A stretch of DNA of 64,000 nucleotides from Fragum whitleyi (taxonomy: Eukaryota > Mollusca > Bivalvia > Cardiida > Cardiidae): NCBI GenBank assembly GCA_948146395.1, contig OX411543.1, positions 37,529,058 to 37,593,057 of the forward strand. The letters are read 5' to 3'. Shown one piece after another: positions 23,352 to 35,815 of the stretch. Both the position numbers and the translations under genes were made by a program. Within the stretch, counting starts at the first letter, position 1. Each line of letters begins with the position of its first letter. Under the pieces are notes generated by a model, which was not told the origin of the DNA, ran no database searches, and saw nothing but the letters and a program-made list of their open reading frames with translations.

Positions 23352-23852
23352 TAAATTTAAACTCTGTAGATGCAAGGTGAGGTCTGTTCTTTGAGGAGTA
23401 ACATCAGTGATTGTACTTTGCCTAGCTGGATATTCTGACAAGATTGACAGCACAATGATGTGGGAGGAATCATGACAGTTTTGATGCAGTGAGGCCTGGG
23501 GTTATAACTTGTCTCAGTCTGACAATTTGTAATATAGATGGTCATTTGTTTTATAGCTAGGGAAATCATGTTTTATTGCAAAGCCATGATTTATTTGGCA
23601 GGATATGTAATGATAGAGACACATTTTATACTGTGGGATTTCTTCTTTTATGTTGTCATTATAGCAGGAATGGTGCATTAATTTAGGAAGAATGTAGATT
23701 CCTTTTGCCTTCTACTCATCATTGTTTTAGCAGAGGCTTAGCTTTATTCAACTAGAGCTATCAAAAATAATTGTATTAATCTATTTAGTTATTCAAGTTG
23801 TACAAATAGATTCCTTGTTGGTAATTTTTTATTCCATCCTCCTAGTAAAACA

Positions 23853-24134
23853 AGCCGCCGTCATAGCACAGTTGGTAGCACGACAGACTGTCAATCTAGA
23901 GGTCCTGGGTTCGATCCCCGACGGCGGCACTCGTTCTTTTCGACTATTTATCTCTCACCAATGGGTTGATAATCAAAGATCTATGTGAGATAGCAGGTGG
24001 AGGCTAGGAAAGAATTTGGTGGTTGTACTGGTTAGAGACATACTAGGAAACCATTGTTAGGTGCTCCAGCCTCCACTATATAACTGAAAAAATGTTGAAA
24101 GTGGCGTTAAACTTCATTCAATCAATCAATTCAA
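23853..24134 (+). mobile_element. tRNA-headed SINE, family A, copy 2, with 13-bp target duplication
   Basis: Head gccgccgtcatagcacagtt, box B ggttcgatccc, closing ggcggc, loop ctgtcaa (GTC in anticodon position, Asp-like). The D arm does not pair (gcac against gcac), so this is not a working tRNA. The body matches 9493 and 17693. The tail is attcaatcaatcaattcaa. TCCTAGTAAAACA is repeated exactly at 23840-23852 and 24135-24147. Confidence 0.92.
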
Positions 24135-24281
24135 TCCTAGTAAAACAGGGATACATGTTTTTGTTCAAAGTTTGTGTATATTTCTGGATGGTCATAGATT
24201 TTCTTGTTGATGGCCTATTTGCAATCAATAATATTGTCATTATTTGTCCAATTATGTAAACAGTTTGATTAATGGACATGT

Positions 24282-24383
24282 AGCTCAATATTTTGGATCC
24301 ATAAACAGCTCAATATATTGGATCCATAAACAGCTCAATATTTTGGATCCATAAACAGCTCAATATTTGGGATCCATAAACAG
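24282..24383. repeat. 25-bp tandem repeat, 4 copies
   Basis: Unit agctcaatattttggatcca taaac, four times head to tail with single-base differences. There are no spacers, so it is a minisatellite and not a CRISPR array. Confidence 0.9.
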
Positions 24384-24390
24384 CCTGATG

Positions 24391-24633
24391 TTAACCCTTG
24401 TCATGTGGAATAAAATGTTTGCATAATTGCATTCAAATCGAAGAGATGAAAGCACTGGATGTTCCAGTTGTTAGTATTTATTTTGAAAATGTAATTTTTT
24501 AAACTTTGTTGGTTTTAAATAGGAAAATCAGGTTGTAAAGATCAAGATCAGTCTGCACATGTGCAGGCTGATCTTTGTCTTTATCTCCTGCAAATTAGCA
24601 GCAATATTCACAATTCAGCATGACAAGAGTTGA
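24391..24633. mobile_element. CCCTTGTCATG MITE, copy 6
   Basis: TTAAcccttgtcatgtggaat at the left, attcagcatgacaagagttg at the right; loop gcacatgtgcag. It begins 8 bases after the 25-bp tandem repeat. Confidence 0.85.
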
Positions 24634-25196
24634 ATTATGTGGGATAAATCTCGCTTGATAAACTTGATGCAGAAAGAACAATTTTCAGACTGTTTCCCTT
24701 CTTAATGGGATGGTTTAAGAGATGACTGTCTTTGATATCCGCTAATTAATGACGTACCAATTACATCAGTATGAAAAATGGTGTTAATTGATGATAATTT
24801 GATCATGAATAGTTAGTTCAAACCTATCTTATAAAACTTGGGGTTTATTCAGTATACAATCAAGTCTCGATTCCTATTTTCCTGGACTATTTTAACTCTT
24901 TAATCTGATGTTTGAAGAAATAACAATTCCTTTCATATCTTTTTTTGATGGAATCGTATATAACCAGAATCATTCATAGTTTGTTTAATTCTTGACATAT
25001 TTAGACTTTCTTTGCAGTTTGAATTTACTAAGGTTTTGGTATGTCTATATTGAGGTATTATGTTAATGTTGGTCAACCAAAACTGCGTAACTATTGCCTG
25101 ATTCAACTTAAGATCTCAAGCTTCACCAAGGACAATGTTGTCAGTTTTTGCTAAAACCTTGTAACTACTGCTAGTATAAAGCTGAAGTTATGAGAT

Positions 25197-25351
25197 TTAA
25201 GGTTGTGGACCCGTAATAGTTCCAGGAGTAATGAACTTAAACAGTGTTAACCCAGGTTTCCCAATGTTTTTCATTAGGAAACCTCGGTTAACATTGTCAA
25301 AGAAAATGTGGTCAAAATTGTTGCAGAACTATTATGGTCCCACTACCTTTA
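25197..25351. mobile_element. GGTAGTGG foldback MITE, copy 5
   Basis: TTAAggttgtggacccgtaat at left, tattatggtcccactacctt at right; arms meet at aatgtttttcatt. A worn cagcttcattgaagctg-type hairpin (25145-25200) is directly next to it. Confidence 0.8.
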
Positions 25352-26749
25352 GTGGAAAATCCCTGATGTGTTATCAAATTGGATTTATTTAGTGCTTTTC
25401 AATTTTTTTAAAGCGATATATGTATAAAAGTTTCAAGAAGTTGTGGGATTGCCGCGGGAATTATAGCTAAAATAAAAGTATGTGGGATCGTCAGTCAGGA
25501 AATGTGGTTTTCCTAATACAGGAAATGTACCTATTAGGGGATAGGACTAAGACTAATTGGTCTTCGACTCTCACGGGGACTTCAATTACAGCTCACTATT
25601 TACGTCTGTTTTTGATGGCAGTTCTGTGGGAAACAAAACTTAAACAGTAATTGGTATCTATGTTGGCTTCTATTCCTTAACCTAAGCCAATTCACAAATT
25701 TGAAATTATTTGAACCAGGGATGTTAATTATCCTCCATGTGTTTCCTTGAATTTGAAGTCCTTCTTTTTACAAATGACTCAAAATTGTCTAAGAAACCTT
25801 CTTTATCTAGTTTGAAGGGGGGTAATAATTTATTAGCCATAGTCACCTCTAGTTTTAAAGGCCAAGGGAAACCCCGTTGATTACAAGATAAGAGCATTTT
25901 TAATTCAATTCTAGTGGATGTAGAAAAAAGGAATTTGGTAATTGCAAGAATATGTTATTTGGTCATGTGATCATGTGGTTACAAGTTTGACTCCAGGGAG
26001 AGGATATTCTCTCATGAGTGTCTGATAAGCAGGCCAACTTAATTGTAGCAAGAACTGTGGGTAATGAACTTTGCAGGATGCAAAATCAAAAGGGCTTATA
26101 AAGTTGTAAACAAGTGGAAAAAGTAGATTATAAAAAGAATTTATAAAAAAGTATAAAATTTAAACCTGTTTCTCAAACCTGTTCATAATAGGTCATTGAC
26201 TAGATTGAAGTTTCAGAGATCAGAAAGAGCCAAAGATATATTTATGACTTTTAACCATCATGTATTCTGAGTTGTGGGAGGGTGGAGAAAGAAGTTGGGT
26301 TAATATGACAGATTATTGACATGTAGTATATTGTCGAATGACATGATTATGTAACCAGCCTGTCTCAAACGAGCAATTAAAATTACCATCAGCTTTTAAA
26401 CATGTCCGCAAACATGACAGCACAAGATGAAGTGCTTTTATGGAATTATTAGTCAAATTGTTTAGCCAAAGTAATTGCATTGTTGGCAGCTCATTTTAAC
26501 TTTTGATCCTCTGGATGCAAGTCCGAACCCTAATATAGTAAGTAATAAAAGTAATATTCCTTCAGATTATTAACTTGGTTGCCATTTATACTGAAGGCTT
26601 TGATTCACAGATGAGAAAATCAAAATTATGTTTTGTTGGTGTCATTGCAATCTTAAGTTTAGGCTGTAAATGTTGCAAAAGGACAAAAGTTTCCAGGGTT
26701 TTATTAGAATCATTGTATTTTCATTAGAAAGGGATTGGCTTTCATTAGA

Positions 26750-26975
26750 GGCTACTCAACATGATTTATTAAGACGGTGCAAAAAATGGCCAAAAAGAAA
26801 CAGAATCCGCGCAAAATATTAACATCTGATGGGGGGGAAAAGGTGCATAAAACCTCAGTTGAATTTTAAGTAACGTTGGTTTTGTGGGTACGGGCTTAGA
26901 GGCTTAAATTGTTTGTAAAATTCAAGGGCGAGGGGTTTTTATTAGAGCATGGGGCTTAATAGAATTTTACGGTAA
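26750..26975. repeat. Possible TTTCTCCTAATAAACGC-type repeat, worn
   Basis: Ends in gtttttattagagcatgggg and ttttacggtaa, resembling the elements at 36208 and 55290. Low similarity. Confidence 0.35.
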
Positions 26976-27104
26976 TTTAAGTTGAATATAACTTAAGTAA
27001 ACTGACAACATATATTGAAACCTGGATCTGTTTTCATCATCAGCCATTTTACAAGTAGAAGCAGTTATGAACATGTTATTGTGTACCAAAACCTCATAGC
27101 TACA

Positions 27105-27360
27105 ACTTGCACATAGCACATAGCACATGCCATTTGAGCGATGCCCCCAGAAGATGGTTAGTTGTTACGGGGGAAAGTGCAAGGATACATGATTAAACTA
27201 CAGCTGGGATCAACCTTGGTTCTTTAACATGCACGGGTGTAAAGCATCATCCGAAAGACAATTAGCTTTGTTAGTGTACCAGCCCAGGAATCAAACCGAG
27301 GCAGTCAAACTTCAATGGTTTTGAACTCTGATGCTCTACCCACTGAGATAATCGAGCTGA
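27105..27360 (-). mobile_element. tRNA-headed SINE, family B, copy 1
   Basis: On the minus strand: a worn tRNA-like head (ctcagtgggtagagcatcag), box B region, then acactaacaaagctaattgt, ctttcggatgatgc, gttaaagaaccaagg, and gtaacaactaaccatcttct. The same order is found at 59900-60165. It carries no coding sequence. Confidence 0.8.
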
Positions 27361-28741
27361 CAAATAATAATAATATAATGTGACCAAAAACCTTAAAACT
27401 ACAGCTTAAAATAACAACAACTTAAACTATCTAAGGTTATAATATTAATGAAAATTTCTTCATGAATCTGCATCATATTGTATTATAATTCAAGAAAAAA
27501 TACACTATTATTAAAACAATTTTTGCTTTTGTTTGCACCAAGAGTTTTATGGACTTCCTTTATTATTTGTCACGCTGTCATATGATATTTAGGTGGCTCA
27601 TGAAATACAATTTGGTGAAATTTATTTTGATATTATTTGAATTTGAATTTAAGTGAGCTCTTTAACTTTGTAATTTCAAGGCAGCTATAATGTATAGAAC
27701 CAAAAAATCATGTAACAACATCCTGAATATACTCATAATTAACCCATTCCCACACAATCTTACTTTTTGAAGAAATCTGAGGTAAAAAATATGTAAAACA
27801 TCATTAATATATGAATACATTGCTTTTTAAAAGCAATTTCTTCATTATCAATCCCTTTCTTCTTCCCCAAAAGTCATGTCAATTTATTTTAAATCTCATA
27901 AACTCAAACTTTCTTGTCTTCATCTTCTTTGAAATTAGAATTTTAGAAAATTGTCTAATCTGTTATTGGTTCATTAAGAGCATTGACTCTACATACTATT
28001 CCAGAAATTATGGCTTTAGAATTACTTTTCATGACTACTTGAATTATAATTCTTTTGTGACCCGTCACACAAAAGGGACCATCTGATAACTCTGTAGAAT
28101 GAATATCAAAAAAGAGATGGCTTCAAGTACAGGTCAACCAGAGGCCATGTTTCAAAAAGTCTTTCACAGACAGATTGATCATTCTAGATTCAGAAAATAA
28201 GGAAAGTGCAAAAAGTGTCACCCTAGTCAGCATGCGTAGTCTGTGCAGTCTAACTGTGGTCAACACCTTACGCATTACCCAGACTGACTTTTTACATGAC
28301 TGGTCACATTTCGAAATGTAAAGTACCTTGAAATTATCAAAATTTTTGTTCTTGCCAACAATTACAATATCACAATTTTTTAAGGGGAAAATTGTGTTTG
28401 TATTAATGTCCATTTAATAGGAAAGATCTCCAAAAATAATTTATAAAATATCACTTGGATGGGTATAGTCTCAAGAGATGGCATTTATAACTATTTTGAG
28501 GGCCCTAAAATTTTTCCTTTTCTGGGGAAGATCTCTTCCAACTTTTCCTTAGAAATGACATGTTTGATCGCAAAAACAACATAATTATGTAGGGAGAGTG
28601 GTCAGTAATCAGCTATTTCCTTGATTACTCAAGTCATGTTTTAGTGTGTATGTTACTTGAAATTCAACCTAACCAAGTTGTGTAAGTTATGTAAGTATCT
28701 GCACAAAACTATGTGGTGGATATTCTCACTGCTATGTTATT

Positions 28742-29643
28742 ATGCTCCCCGAAGGGAGAGCATATAGCCGCCGCTTTGTCTGTCCGTCCGTCCGTCTGTA
28801 ATTCCGTCCGTCCGTCCCCACCTATTTCTCCATAACCCCTGGGCCAAATTGAATGAAACTTACCATGTGAACTCCCTATGATATAGTGATGATGCATCTA
28901 TGACGGTTTTTGGATTTGAGGCCTCGTCACGGGAAAAGGGGACTTAGGGTAAAAAACAGTTTTTCCCAAATTTCTCCTAGTCTAACAGTCAGAATTTAGT
29001 GAAATTTCATATTTGAGTAGCAAATCAGATGCCCTTTACTATAAACAATTTGAAATTAACGTAAAAAAATATATATCATGGAAAAAGGAGGCTTAATGTT
29101 TGTTACCTTTACGTTAGCGCGTAAAATATAGTTGTTCTTTCACTTATCCTAGTCTTATGCTCAGAATTTGATGAAATTTCACATTTGAGTAGCAAATCAG
29201 ATGCTCTTTACCCTAAACTATTTGAAATTTGTGTCTAATAATATGTCATGCAAAAAGGGGGTTTAATGTTAGTTACCTTTATGTTAGCTGTATAAGATAA
29301 CAGCTTATTTGAGTCTTTGAAACTGACCACAGAGCATATCTCCTAAAGTATAATAGCTATCAACTTGAAAATTTATGGGTGGATAGATCTCATGGAGGAG
29401 AAGTGCAGAGCACAAGAACTACAACTCTTACTTGCATAATTTTGGAGTTATTGCCCTTTGTTATTTTTGATACTTAGATTTAATAGGAGGTAAATCTCTG
29501 ACAGTACAAAAGAATCTTTAATCTATTAGGCTTCAGTTTACTATCAAACTTTTGTGGCGGGGGATGTCCATATCCAACATGGCTCTTGTTTTTGTGACAA
29601 TGCCTTATTCGGGGAGCATAATCCGTCTCTGACGGCTCTTGTT
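28742..29643 (+). mobile_element. Helentron-like (HINE) element, CTCCCCGAA family
   Basis: Starts atgctccccgaagggagagc, then tracts of gtccgtccgtccgtctgt. The interior holds two ~172-bp units (cagaatttagtgaaatttca near 28990 and cagaatttgatgaaatttca near 29162). It ends ttcggggagcat, hairpin ccgtctctgacgg, ctcttgtt. The start and the subterminal block are inverted copies, an asymmetric terminal inverted repeat. Non-coding; a helicase/Rep partner is not in the window. Confidence 0.75.
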
Positions 29644-29900
29644 TCACTATGTTATGATCTTTTCATTGGAGGACACTATCTCACAGAAACAATGCAAATG
29701 AGTACCGACAACCTTTAGTTTTCTTGTGAAAAAAAAAGAATCTATACCAGTTTTAACAGCTTCTAATCTATACCTCTAAAAATTCAAACTTTTGTTTTTT
29801 GCAAGACATAGCTGAGTGAATGTTGTTGCATAGAACTACCCTAAATTGCCTTCCATGACTGTAAGAGCCTGGAGGTTTTAGATTTGTCTGGAGTTTGGAA

Positions 29901-30128
29901 TTGACCCTTTGCTGTTTAATCCCTGCTTTTATGTGCCTTTGATTTTATGATTGAGAAAACATTGTGAAAAAAGAAGAAATTGCTTCTGACAAGCAATTTC
30001 TTCTTTTGCCACACTATTTTCTACCCTACAGAATGGTTATTTTTCAAATTAAATCCACTTTAAATTTTCGTCTGCAAAACGTTTGAATTTGGACAGATCC
30101 AAAATTTTGCTAAACAGGAAAGGGTTAA
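29901..30128. mobile_element. CCCTTTCCTGTTT MITE, copy 1
   Basis: ttgaccctttgctgtttaat at left (TTAA worn to TTGA), taaacaggaaagggTTAA at right, central hairpin agaaattgcttctgacaagc and complement. Size 228. Same TTAA class as the CCCTTGTCATG family but a different sequence. Confidence 0.85.
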
Positions 30129-30619
30129 TACTGTAAGCTGGTCAAGATTTCGTAATTTGGTATTGTTAATTACAGTAGAGGTGACGATGCCTAATGTCTG
30201 GCTGTCTTATATAATACCTCTCATTACGGCCCGTAAAGTGACTGTCTGACAACTTAAATATCTCTCTTTTTTGCCCAAATTAGATAAAATCACTCTTTTA
30301 GGAGCTCTTAAGACTTTGGCCTTGAATGCATGTTTTCTTTTCCTTTTGTCCATGCCATTCATGAAATTATGCAAATTGGGAAGAAAAAAAACACATAAAA
30401 GATATGTTAGCCATTGAAAACTGTCACTCTGATCAAGAGTCATTGTTTTATATTTGAAGAACATATGTTCAAAATTTCTGTTGATTTTCCTCCATTCAGA
30501 AAAAGATTTTTGGAAGAAATAAAAACATAATGTTTAATCTGAGATTAATAGAATCGAAATAATGCACATTCTCATTTTACACAGAGAAAACATGGGAGCT
30601 GTCAATCTTCACAACCCGG

Positions 30620-33520
30620 TGTAACAGTGTAACGTGTCCCCCTGGGTAACGTGTCCCCAGGGACAGGTTACCCCGGGGTAACCTGTCCCCCCCTGGGGTA
30701 ACGTGTCCCCGGGGACAGGTTACCCCGGGGTAACGTGTCCCCCCCCATGGAAAACATTATTTCTTATCAAAATTTTAATTTTTCATTCATGCTATTTTGT
30801 ATATCTCTAAATCAATTTAAAAAAAGACATATAAAAAGTATATCTGTAATTTTTGAGTGGTTTTCAATTACTCAAACCAAAAAATAATTTACTAACTATG
30901 ATTTTCTTATCAAATCAATTTTCCTTTTTTTTAAATTTTTTATTACTATAGTTATCAATCTTGGTATGTTATGCAAATATTTGAAAGTTTAATGAAAAAA
31001 AAAAAAAAAAAATCTTTAGTGGGGGGGACATGTTACCCCGGGGTAACTTGTCCCCCTATTCAAAATGCTTTTATCCATTTGATTTCACCTTCCAGTCATT
31101 CATTTTTCTTAAGAAATTATCATATGATATTCATTGAAAAATATTTCATTCATTTTTTTTAAAAAAAATTGATGCTTTTTTAAAAGAAAAATCTTAGCGC
31201 TTGCATGTTTTAATTTTTTGCAATATTACTTTTGCAATATCTAAATTTTTTCCAAGGCCAGGGTAATATGTCCCCGGGGGACAGGTTACCCCTGGTTAAC
31301 CTGTCCCCCTATTCCAAATACTTTTAAGAAACCTTGGAAACCTTACCCCCAAACAATTTGAAATAGTATTAAATAATTGAAAACATATGGGTTTATTTTT
31401 GCATATATCATTGCTGACAGCATTTTTTGGGGGTGGGACAGGTTACCCAGGCCTGGGTAACCTGTCCCCGGGGACAGGTTACCCCAGCTTGGGTAACCTG
31501 TCCCACCCCCCAAATACATACACATACACTCTCAATGAATTTTCTAATAAGTGAATAATTTTTGTAGTAAGAACAGTTGTGATATAATTAAGGTTATAAA
31601 TAAAACTTTCAAAGGAAAGAAAAAGTTTTTGTAAACTTTTGTTAAAATTCCTGGTTAACATGTTAGCAATGTTTTCCCAGTCTGGGGTCACTTTTTTTTT
31701 AGAGACAAGAAACCACAAATTGGAAAATCTTACATGTACCCAAAACAATTTAGAATAAATAAGAAAAAGAAAATATTTTGGAAAATTTGTGCACAGATCA
31801 TTGTTGACAACCTTTTTTGAGGTGGGACAGGTTACCTAGGCCTGGGTAACGTGTCTCCGGGGACAGGTTACCCCTGCTTGGGTAACCTGTCCCCCCCAGA
31901 CATACACATACACTCACAATAAATTTTCTTAAAAGTGACTAACTAATTTGTATAACAGTTTTGATATAAATGAGACTATCAAACAGTTTTCAAATGAAAA
32001 AAATGTATTTGCAAGTTTTTTTGAATAAATCCTCATTAACAACCTTTTTTTGTGCTTTCACTGGGTTTACAGGCCTAGGTAACATGTTTCAGAGAAAAGT
32101 GACCATAGCCTTAGAAACCTTAACCCCAAACAATTTGAAATATTGTTAAATGATTGAAAACATATGGGTTTATTTTTGCATATATCATTGCTGACAGCAT
32201 TTTTGGGGGTGGGACAGGTTACCAAGGCCTGGGTAACGTGTCCCCGGGGACAGGTTACCCCAGCTTGGGTAACCTGTCCCACCCACCCCATACATACATA
32301 CACATACACTCTCAATGAATTTTCTAATAAGTGAATAATTTTTGTAGTAAGAACAGTTGTGATATAATTAATGTTATAAAATAACTTTCAAAGAAAAGAA
32401 AAAGTTTTTGTAAACTTTTGTGAAAATTCCTGGTTAACATGTTAGCAATGTTTTCCCAGTCTGGAGTATTTTTTTTTTTAAACAAGTAACCACAGATTGG
32501 AAAAACTTACATGTACCCAAAACAATTTAGAATAAATAAGAAAAAGAAAATATTTGGGTAAATTTGTGCACAGATCATTCTTGACAACCTTTTCAGAGGT
32601 GGGACAGGCTACCCAGGCCTGGGTAACGTGTCTTCGGGGACAGGTTACCCTAGCTTGGCAAACCTGTTTCCCCCTCCGACATTCACATACACTCACAATA
32701 AATTTTCTTATAAGTGAATAACTAATTTGTATAACAGTTTTGATATAAATGAGACTATCAAACAGTTTTCAAATAAAAAAAATGTATTTGCAAGTTTTTT
32801 TGAATAAATCATCATTAACAACATTTTTTTGTGCTTTCACTGGGTTTACAGGCCTAGGTAACATGTTTCAGAGACAAGTGACCATAGCCTTAGAAATCTT
32901 ACCCTCAAACAATTTGAAATATTATTAAATGATTGAAAACATATGGGTTTATTATTGCATATATCATTGCTGACAGCATTTTTGAGGGTGGGACAGGTTA
33001 CCCAGGCCTGGGTAACGTGTCCCCGGGGACAGGTTACCCCAGCTTGGGTAACCTGTCCCACCCCCCAATTCACACAAAGAAAAATTACATGCTTTGAATA
33101 ATTTAATTATAAAGACAAGATCATTCATAGATATGTTTATAGTCATGATGACATTTAACAATTATTTTTCTAAAAAAATAAAAAAAAAAGTTAAATTGTT
33201 ATAATACTTATCATGGAAAATATAAAAATCCTTGCGAACTGTTTCAGAACTTAAACAGTTCGCAAAACAGATCAAAATTACTTACAGATCAAAGAAAGAG
33301 ACTTGTAACGCATAGAATAAAAATATCTTGGTAAAAGAAATGTGGCTAAATATTGGTTTACAATATCTGTAGGGGGGGACAGGTTACCCCAGGGGGGGAC
33401 AGGTTACCCCGGCTGATTTCCAGGGTAACGTGTCCCCGGGGACACGTTACCCCGGGGTAACGTGTCCCCGGGGACACGTTACCCAGGGGACAGGTTACCC
33501 TGGGACACCGGCAACAAGTT
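30620..33520. repeat. Array of GC-rich GGTAACnTGTCCCC palindromes, ~390-bp period
   Basis: Nine GC-rich blocks built from ggggtaacgtgtccccgggg and its complement begin near 30626, 31021, 31258, 31430, 31822, 32206, 32595, 32988 and 33372, in otherwise AT-rich DNA. Spacing is close to 390 bases except for the extra blocks at 31258/31430. From 31337 on, the DNA between blocks alternates between two half-units, one with acaatttgaaatattattaa...acatatgggtttatt and one with acaatttagaataaataaga, so the true unit is a ~780-bp dimer (31345, 32122, 32907). Short glycine/proline-rich ORFs here are repeat translations. Confidence 0.9.
33422..33485. repeat. Perfect ~62-base palindrome inside the array
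   Basis: gggtaacgtgtccccgggg alternates with cgtgtccccggggacacg in two inverted rounds, so the strand equals its own complement over about 62 bases. It sits in the last block of the array and would form a strong cruciform. Confidence 0.85.
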
Positions 33521-33892
33521 CAATTTTCTGTTGCCAAAAAACGACAACAGCTGTGTATTATTCTGCAATTTATATGGCTCACAAAAGTCGCTTCTTGGAA
33601 ATTACATTCATTCCAATACTAGACAATTTGAATGATTCATGAAAGTTTTCCAGAATATTTTGCAGATTTTTTTACTCTATTTGTGTAATTTCTTCTGAGT
33701 CACCCCTTATTGTTTAGATATCAAAAGTTTTAACTGCATCTTATTGTAACCAAAATTCAATCGCAAAACAATTTTTAATTGAATTATGATACATTTTAGT
33801 TTAGAAGTGCAATTTTAATTATAAACTAAGATTTTTTTACAACTGCATGACTTTAACGTATGATTATAATTAGGAACATTTCCAAGAATAAG

Positions 33893-34070
33893 CCCAGTCT
33901 GGCTAGCTCAGTCACTAGCTGATTGCAGCTTGGCTATCAATCCTGGGTTAGTAAGATTGATCCCCTGCTCATTCAATGGGCAAATGGAGTAATTTCCATT
34001 ACACACATTACACAAGTATGTGATAGAAGTTAATCCTCTTTGGAAAAATGTCATTGATGAATGATCATAA
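33893..34070 (+). mobile_element. tRNA-headed SINE, family D
   Basis: tctggctagctcagtcacta gctg has a box-A-like start, and gggttagtaagattgatccc a worn box B. The segment after it is not shared with the other families. Confidence 0.5.
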
Positions 34071-34235
34071 CATAGAAACTACAGTTTATTCAAGCTGTAT
34101 TTACGATGTTTTGATTATTCACCTATGCTCAAATCATAGAAAAGGGGACCATACGGAGGACATTAATCTTTTGTCACAGTCTACATATTGCCTCAATTCC
34201 TTTATATTCTATGATTGTTGCTGTTAGAATATCAA

Positions 34236-34412
34236 AATAAGTGTTACACCTAGGGATAAGTAGTATGTCTAAGTGATAAGGGCAGCTGGTGACTTTGGTG
34301 AAATGTTATGGTAGTACTGGGATGAGAAACAACAAATAACCATAGGAAGTTGCACCAGTCATTGGGATATAAATAAATGCAATGATGTTGTCAGTGGCAT
34401 AAAACCCCAAAC
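34236..34412 (+). mobile_element. SINE family A body fragment
   Basis: Contains gataagggcagctggtgact, gtactgggatgagaaac, taggaagttgcaccag and ends ggcataaaacccc, the diverged body of the family A SINE without its head. Confidence 0.6.
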
Positions 34413-35435
34413 AAAAATATTTGAAAAAGAAATATGATATTATCTGTAATATAGATTGACCTTCATTTGGTTAATAAATCTGTATTTAATACAAAAGAGA
34501 TTTGAATATCTATACAAATTTGCACTTATCTCCGTATATTCAGCCTTGACCACTGCATTGAAATGTCAACAGTTTTCCTTTGATAGAGTGTGTGTAAGAG
34601 AGTCTAATAATGACAAACGAGGTTTTGATGTCGATTTTGTTGAAATTTGCAGATAATTATAGACAGGCCAGGGACCCACGGAGCGTTGTGCCTTTACGAT
34701 TAGATTAACTTCTGGTGCTTTATGAGTTTCCTCAGTTCTTTTATCTTACTTGTGGGGGTTTCCCCAAATTCAGCACTTATATGGGCAAAATTTCTACTAG
34801 GGACACATTCCTTGAAAAAAGATTTGTTTTATTTTTCTCAAGAAATGTTTACCAGATTAAGAAACAAGCAGTTATTTTAAGGACATTTCTGGCACATTAA
34901 TGACCTGGCATTAGATTTGAAATTTTGTTACTTCAGCTCGTGGTCATCAGTACCACATTTTATATCAAGGATTGTAAGGCTTTTGAAAATATCTTTTTGC
35001 TTCTATAAACTAACTTGCTTAAGTGAAATGATGGGGAAAAAGAAGAGATCTGTTAAAGCCATGTACTGCAGTCTACTTGGTCAATAATATCTACATGTTG
35101 GAAAAGGATGAAAGGTCAAAGTTAATTGATATTCATTGACAGATACAGTGTGATATATGGACCCTCCCCATCTCTAATATCACAAGTTATGGGCAGTTCA
35201 TAGCAGGTCAGTTTCGCAGCTTTTTGACCCAAAATGGCCACTAATGTCCACACTGGGGAATAATCATGATTGATATCTGAATGAACATTTACTTGTGGTC
35301 ATCACTGGCCTTTCATGGTCCAGTTTTCATTATTAACTGATCATTCATGAAATAAGATTAATCTAATGTGACTTGGGAAACTGTTTGCATTGTCTTGTAT
35401 GAAAAACAAGAATTTTGGAGTAGGTGTATATTTTT

Positions 35436-35815
35436 ATGCTCCCCCCCCCCCCATTGATATGATCAAGGACATGCTTTTTTTGTTGTTTGTTTGTCTGTCT
35501 GTCTACAAAAATAATTAACCAAAAAACTAAATATTCAGAGAATTACTTTTTCAATACAATGTTCATATCTGGCATGATGTTAGATCCCAATGATATGCAT
35601 GTGCTGGTACCAAGGTCATTACCATGTGACAAGATCAAGGTCATCTTTCAAGATCAATTTTCTGAAATTTTTGCTGTTTCAGGGCATTCGTGTTCAATAG
35701 ACAAATCGTGTTCTCTAAAATTCAATTGGCTTAACTTGACCAGTCTGAAAATTATTTGCTTCTTTTTCTTTGACGAGATACTATTAAAAATTTGCAATTG
35801 CTAGCAATCTATAAA
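35436..35815 (+). mobile_element. Worn Helentron-like fragment
   Basis: tatgctcccccccccccc followed by gtttgtctgtctgtctaca and then text shared with 56500-56720 (aattaaccaaaaaacta, caaggtcatctttcaag). It lacks a clear 3' hairpin. The 105-codon ORF inside shows no protein family features. Confidence 0.45.

Noticed and set aside
23853..23929. tRNA-Asp gene
   Set aside because: The D arm does not pair and the sequence continues into a SINE body with target duplication; it is a SINE head.
24282..24383. CRISPR array
   Set aside because: Four direct 25-base repeats without spacers in an animal genome; a minisatellite.
27811..28086. 91-codon ORF
   Set aside because: AT-rich intronic sequence with a Phe/Ile/Asn-biased composition and no family motif or splice context.
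31343..33161. Several Gly/Pro/Tyr-rich ORFs repeated along the array
   Set aside because: They are translations of the GGTAACCTGTCCCC palindromes and end at each spacer; both strands give similar false peptides.
35487..35804. 105-codon ORF near a C-rich tract
   Set aside because: Lies in a worn repeat shared with 56500-56720 where the frame is not kept.
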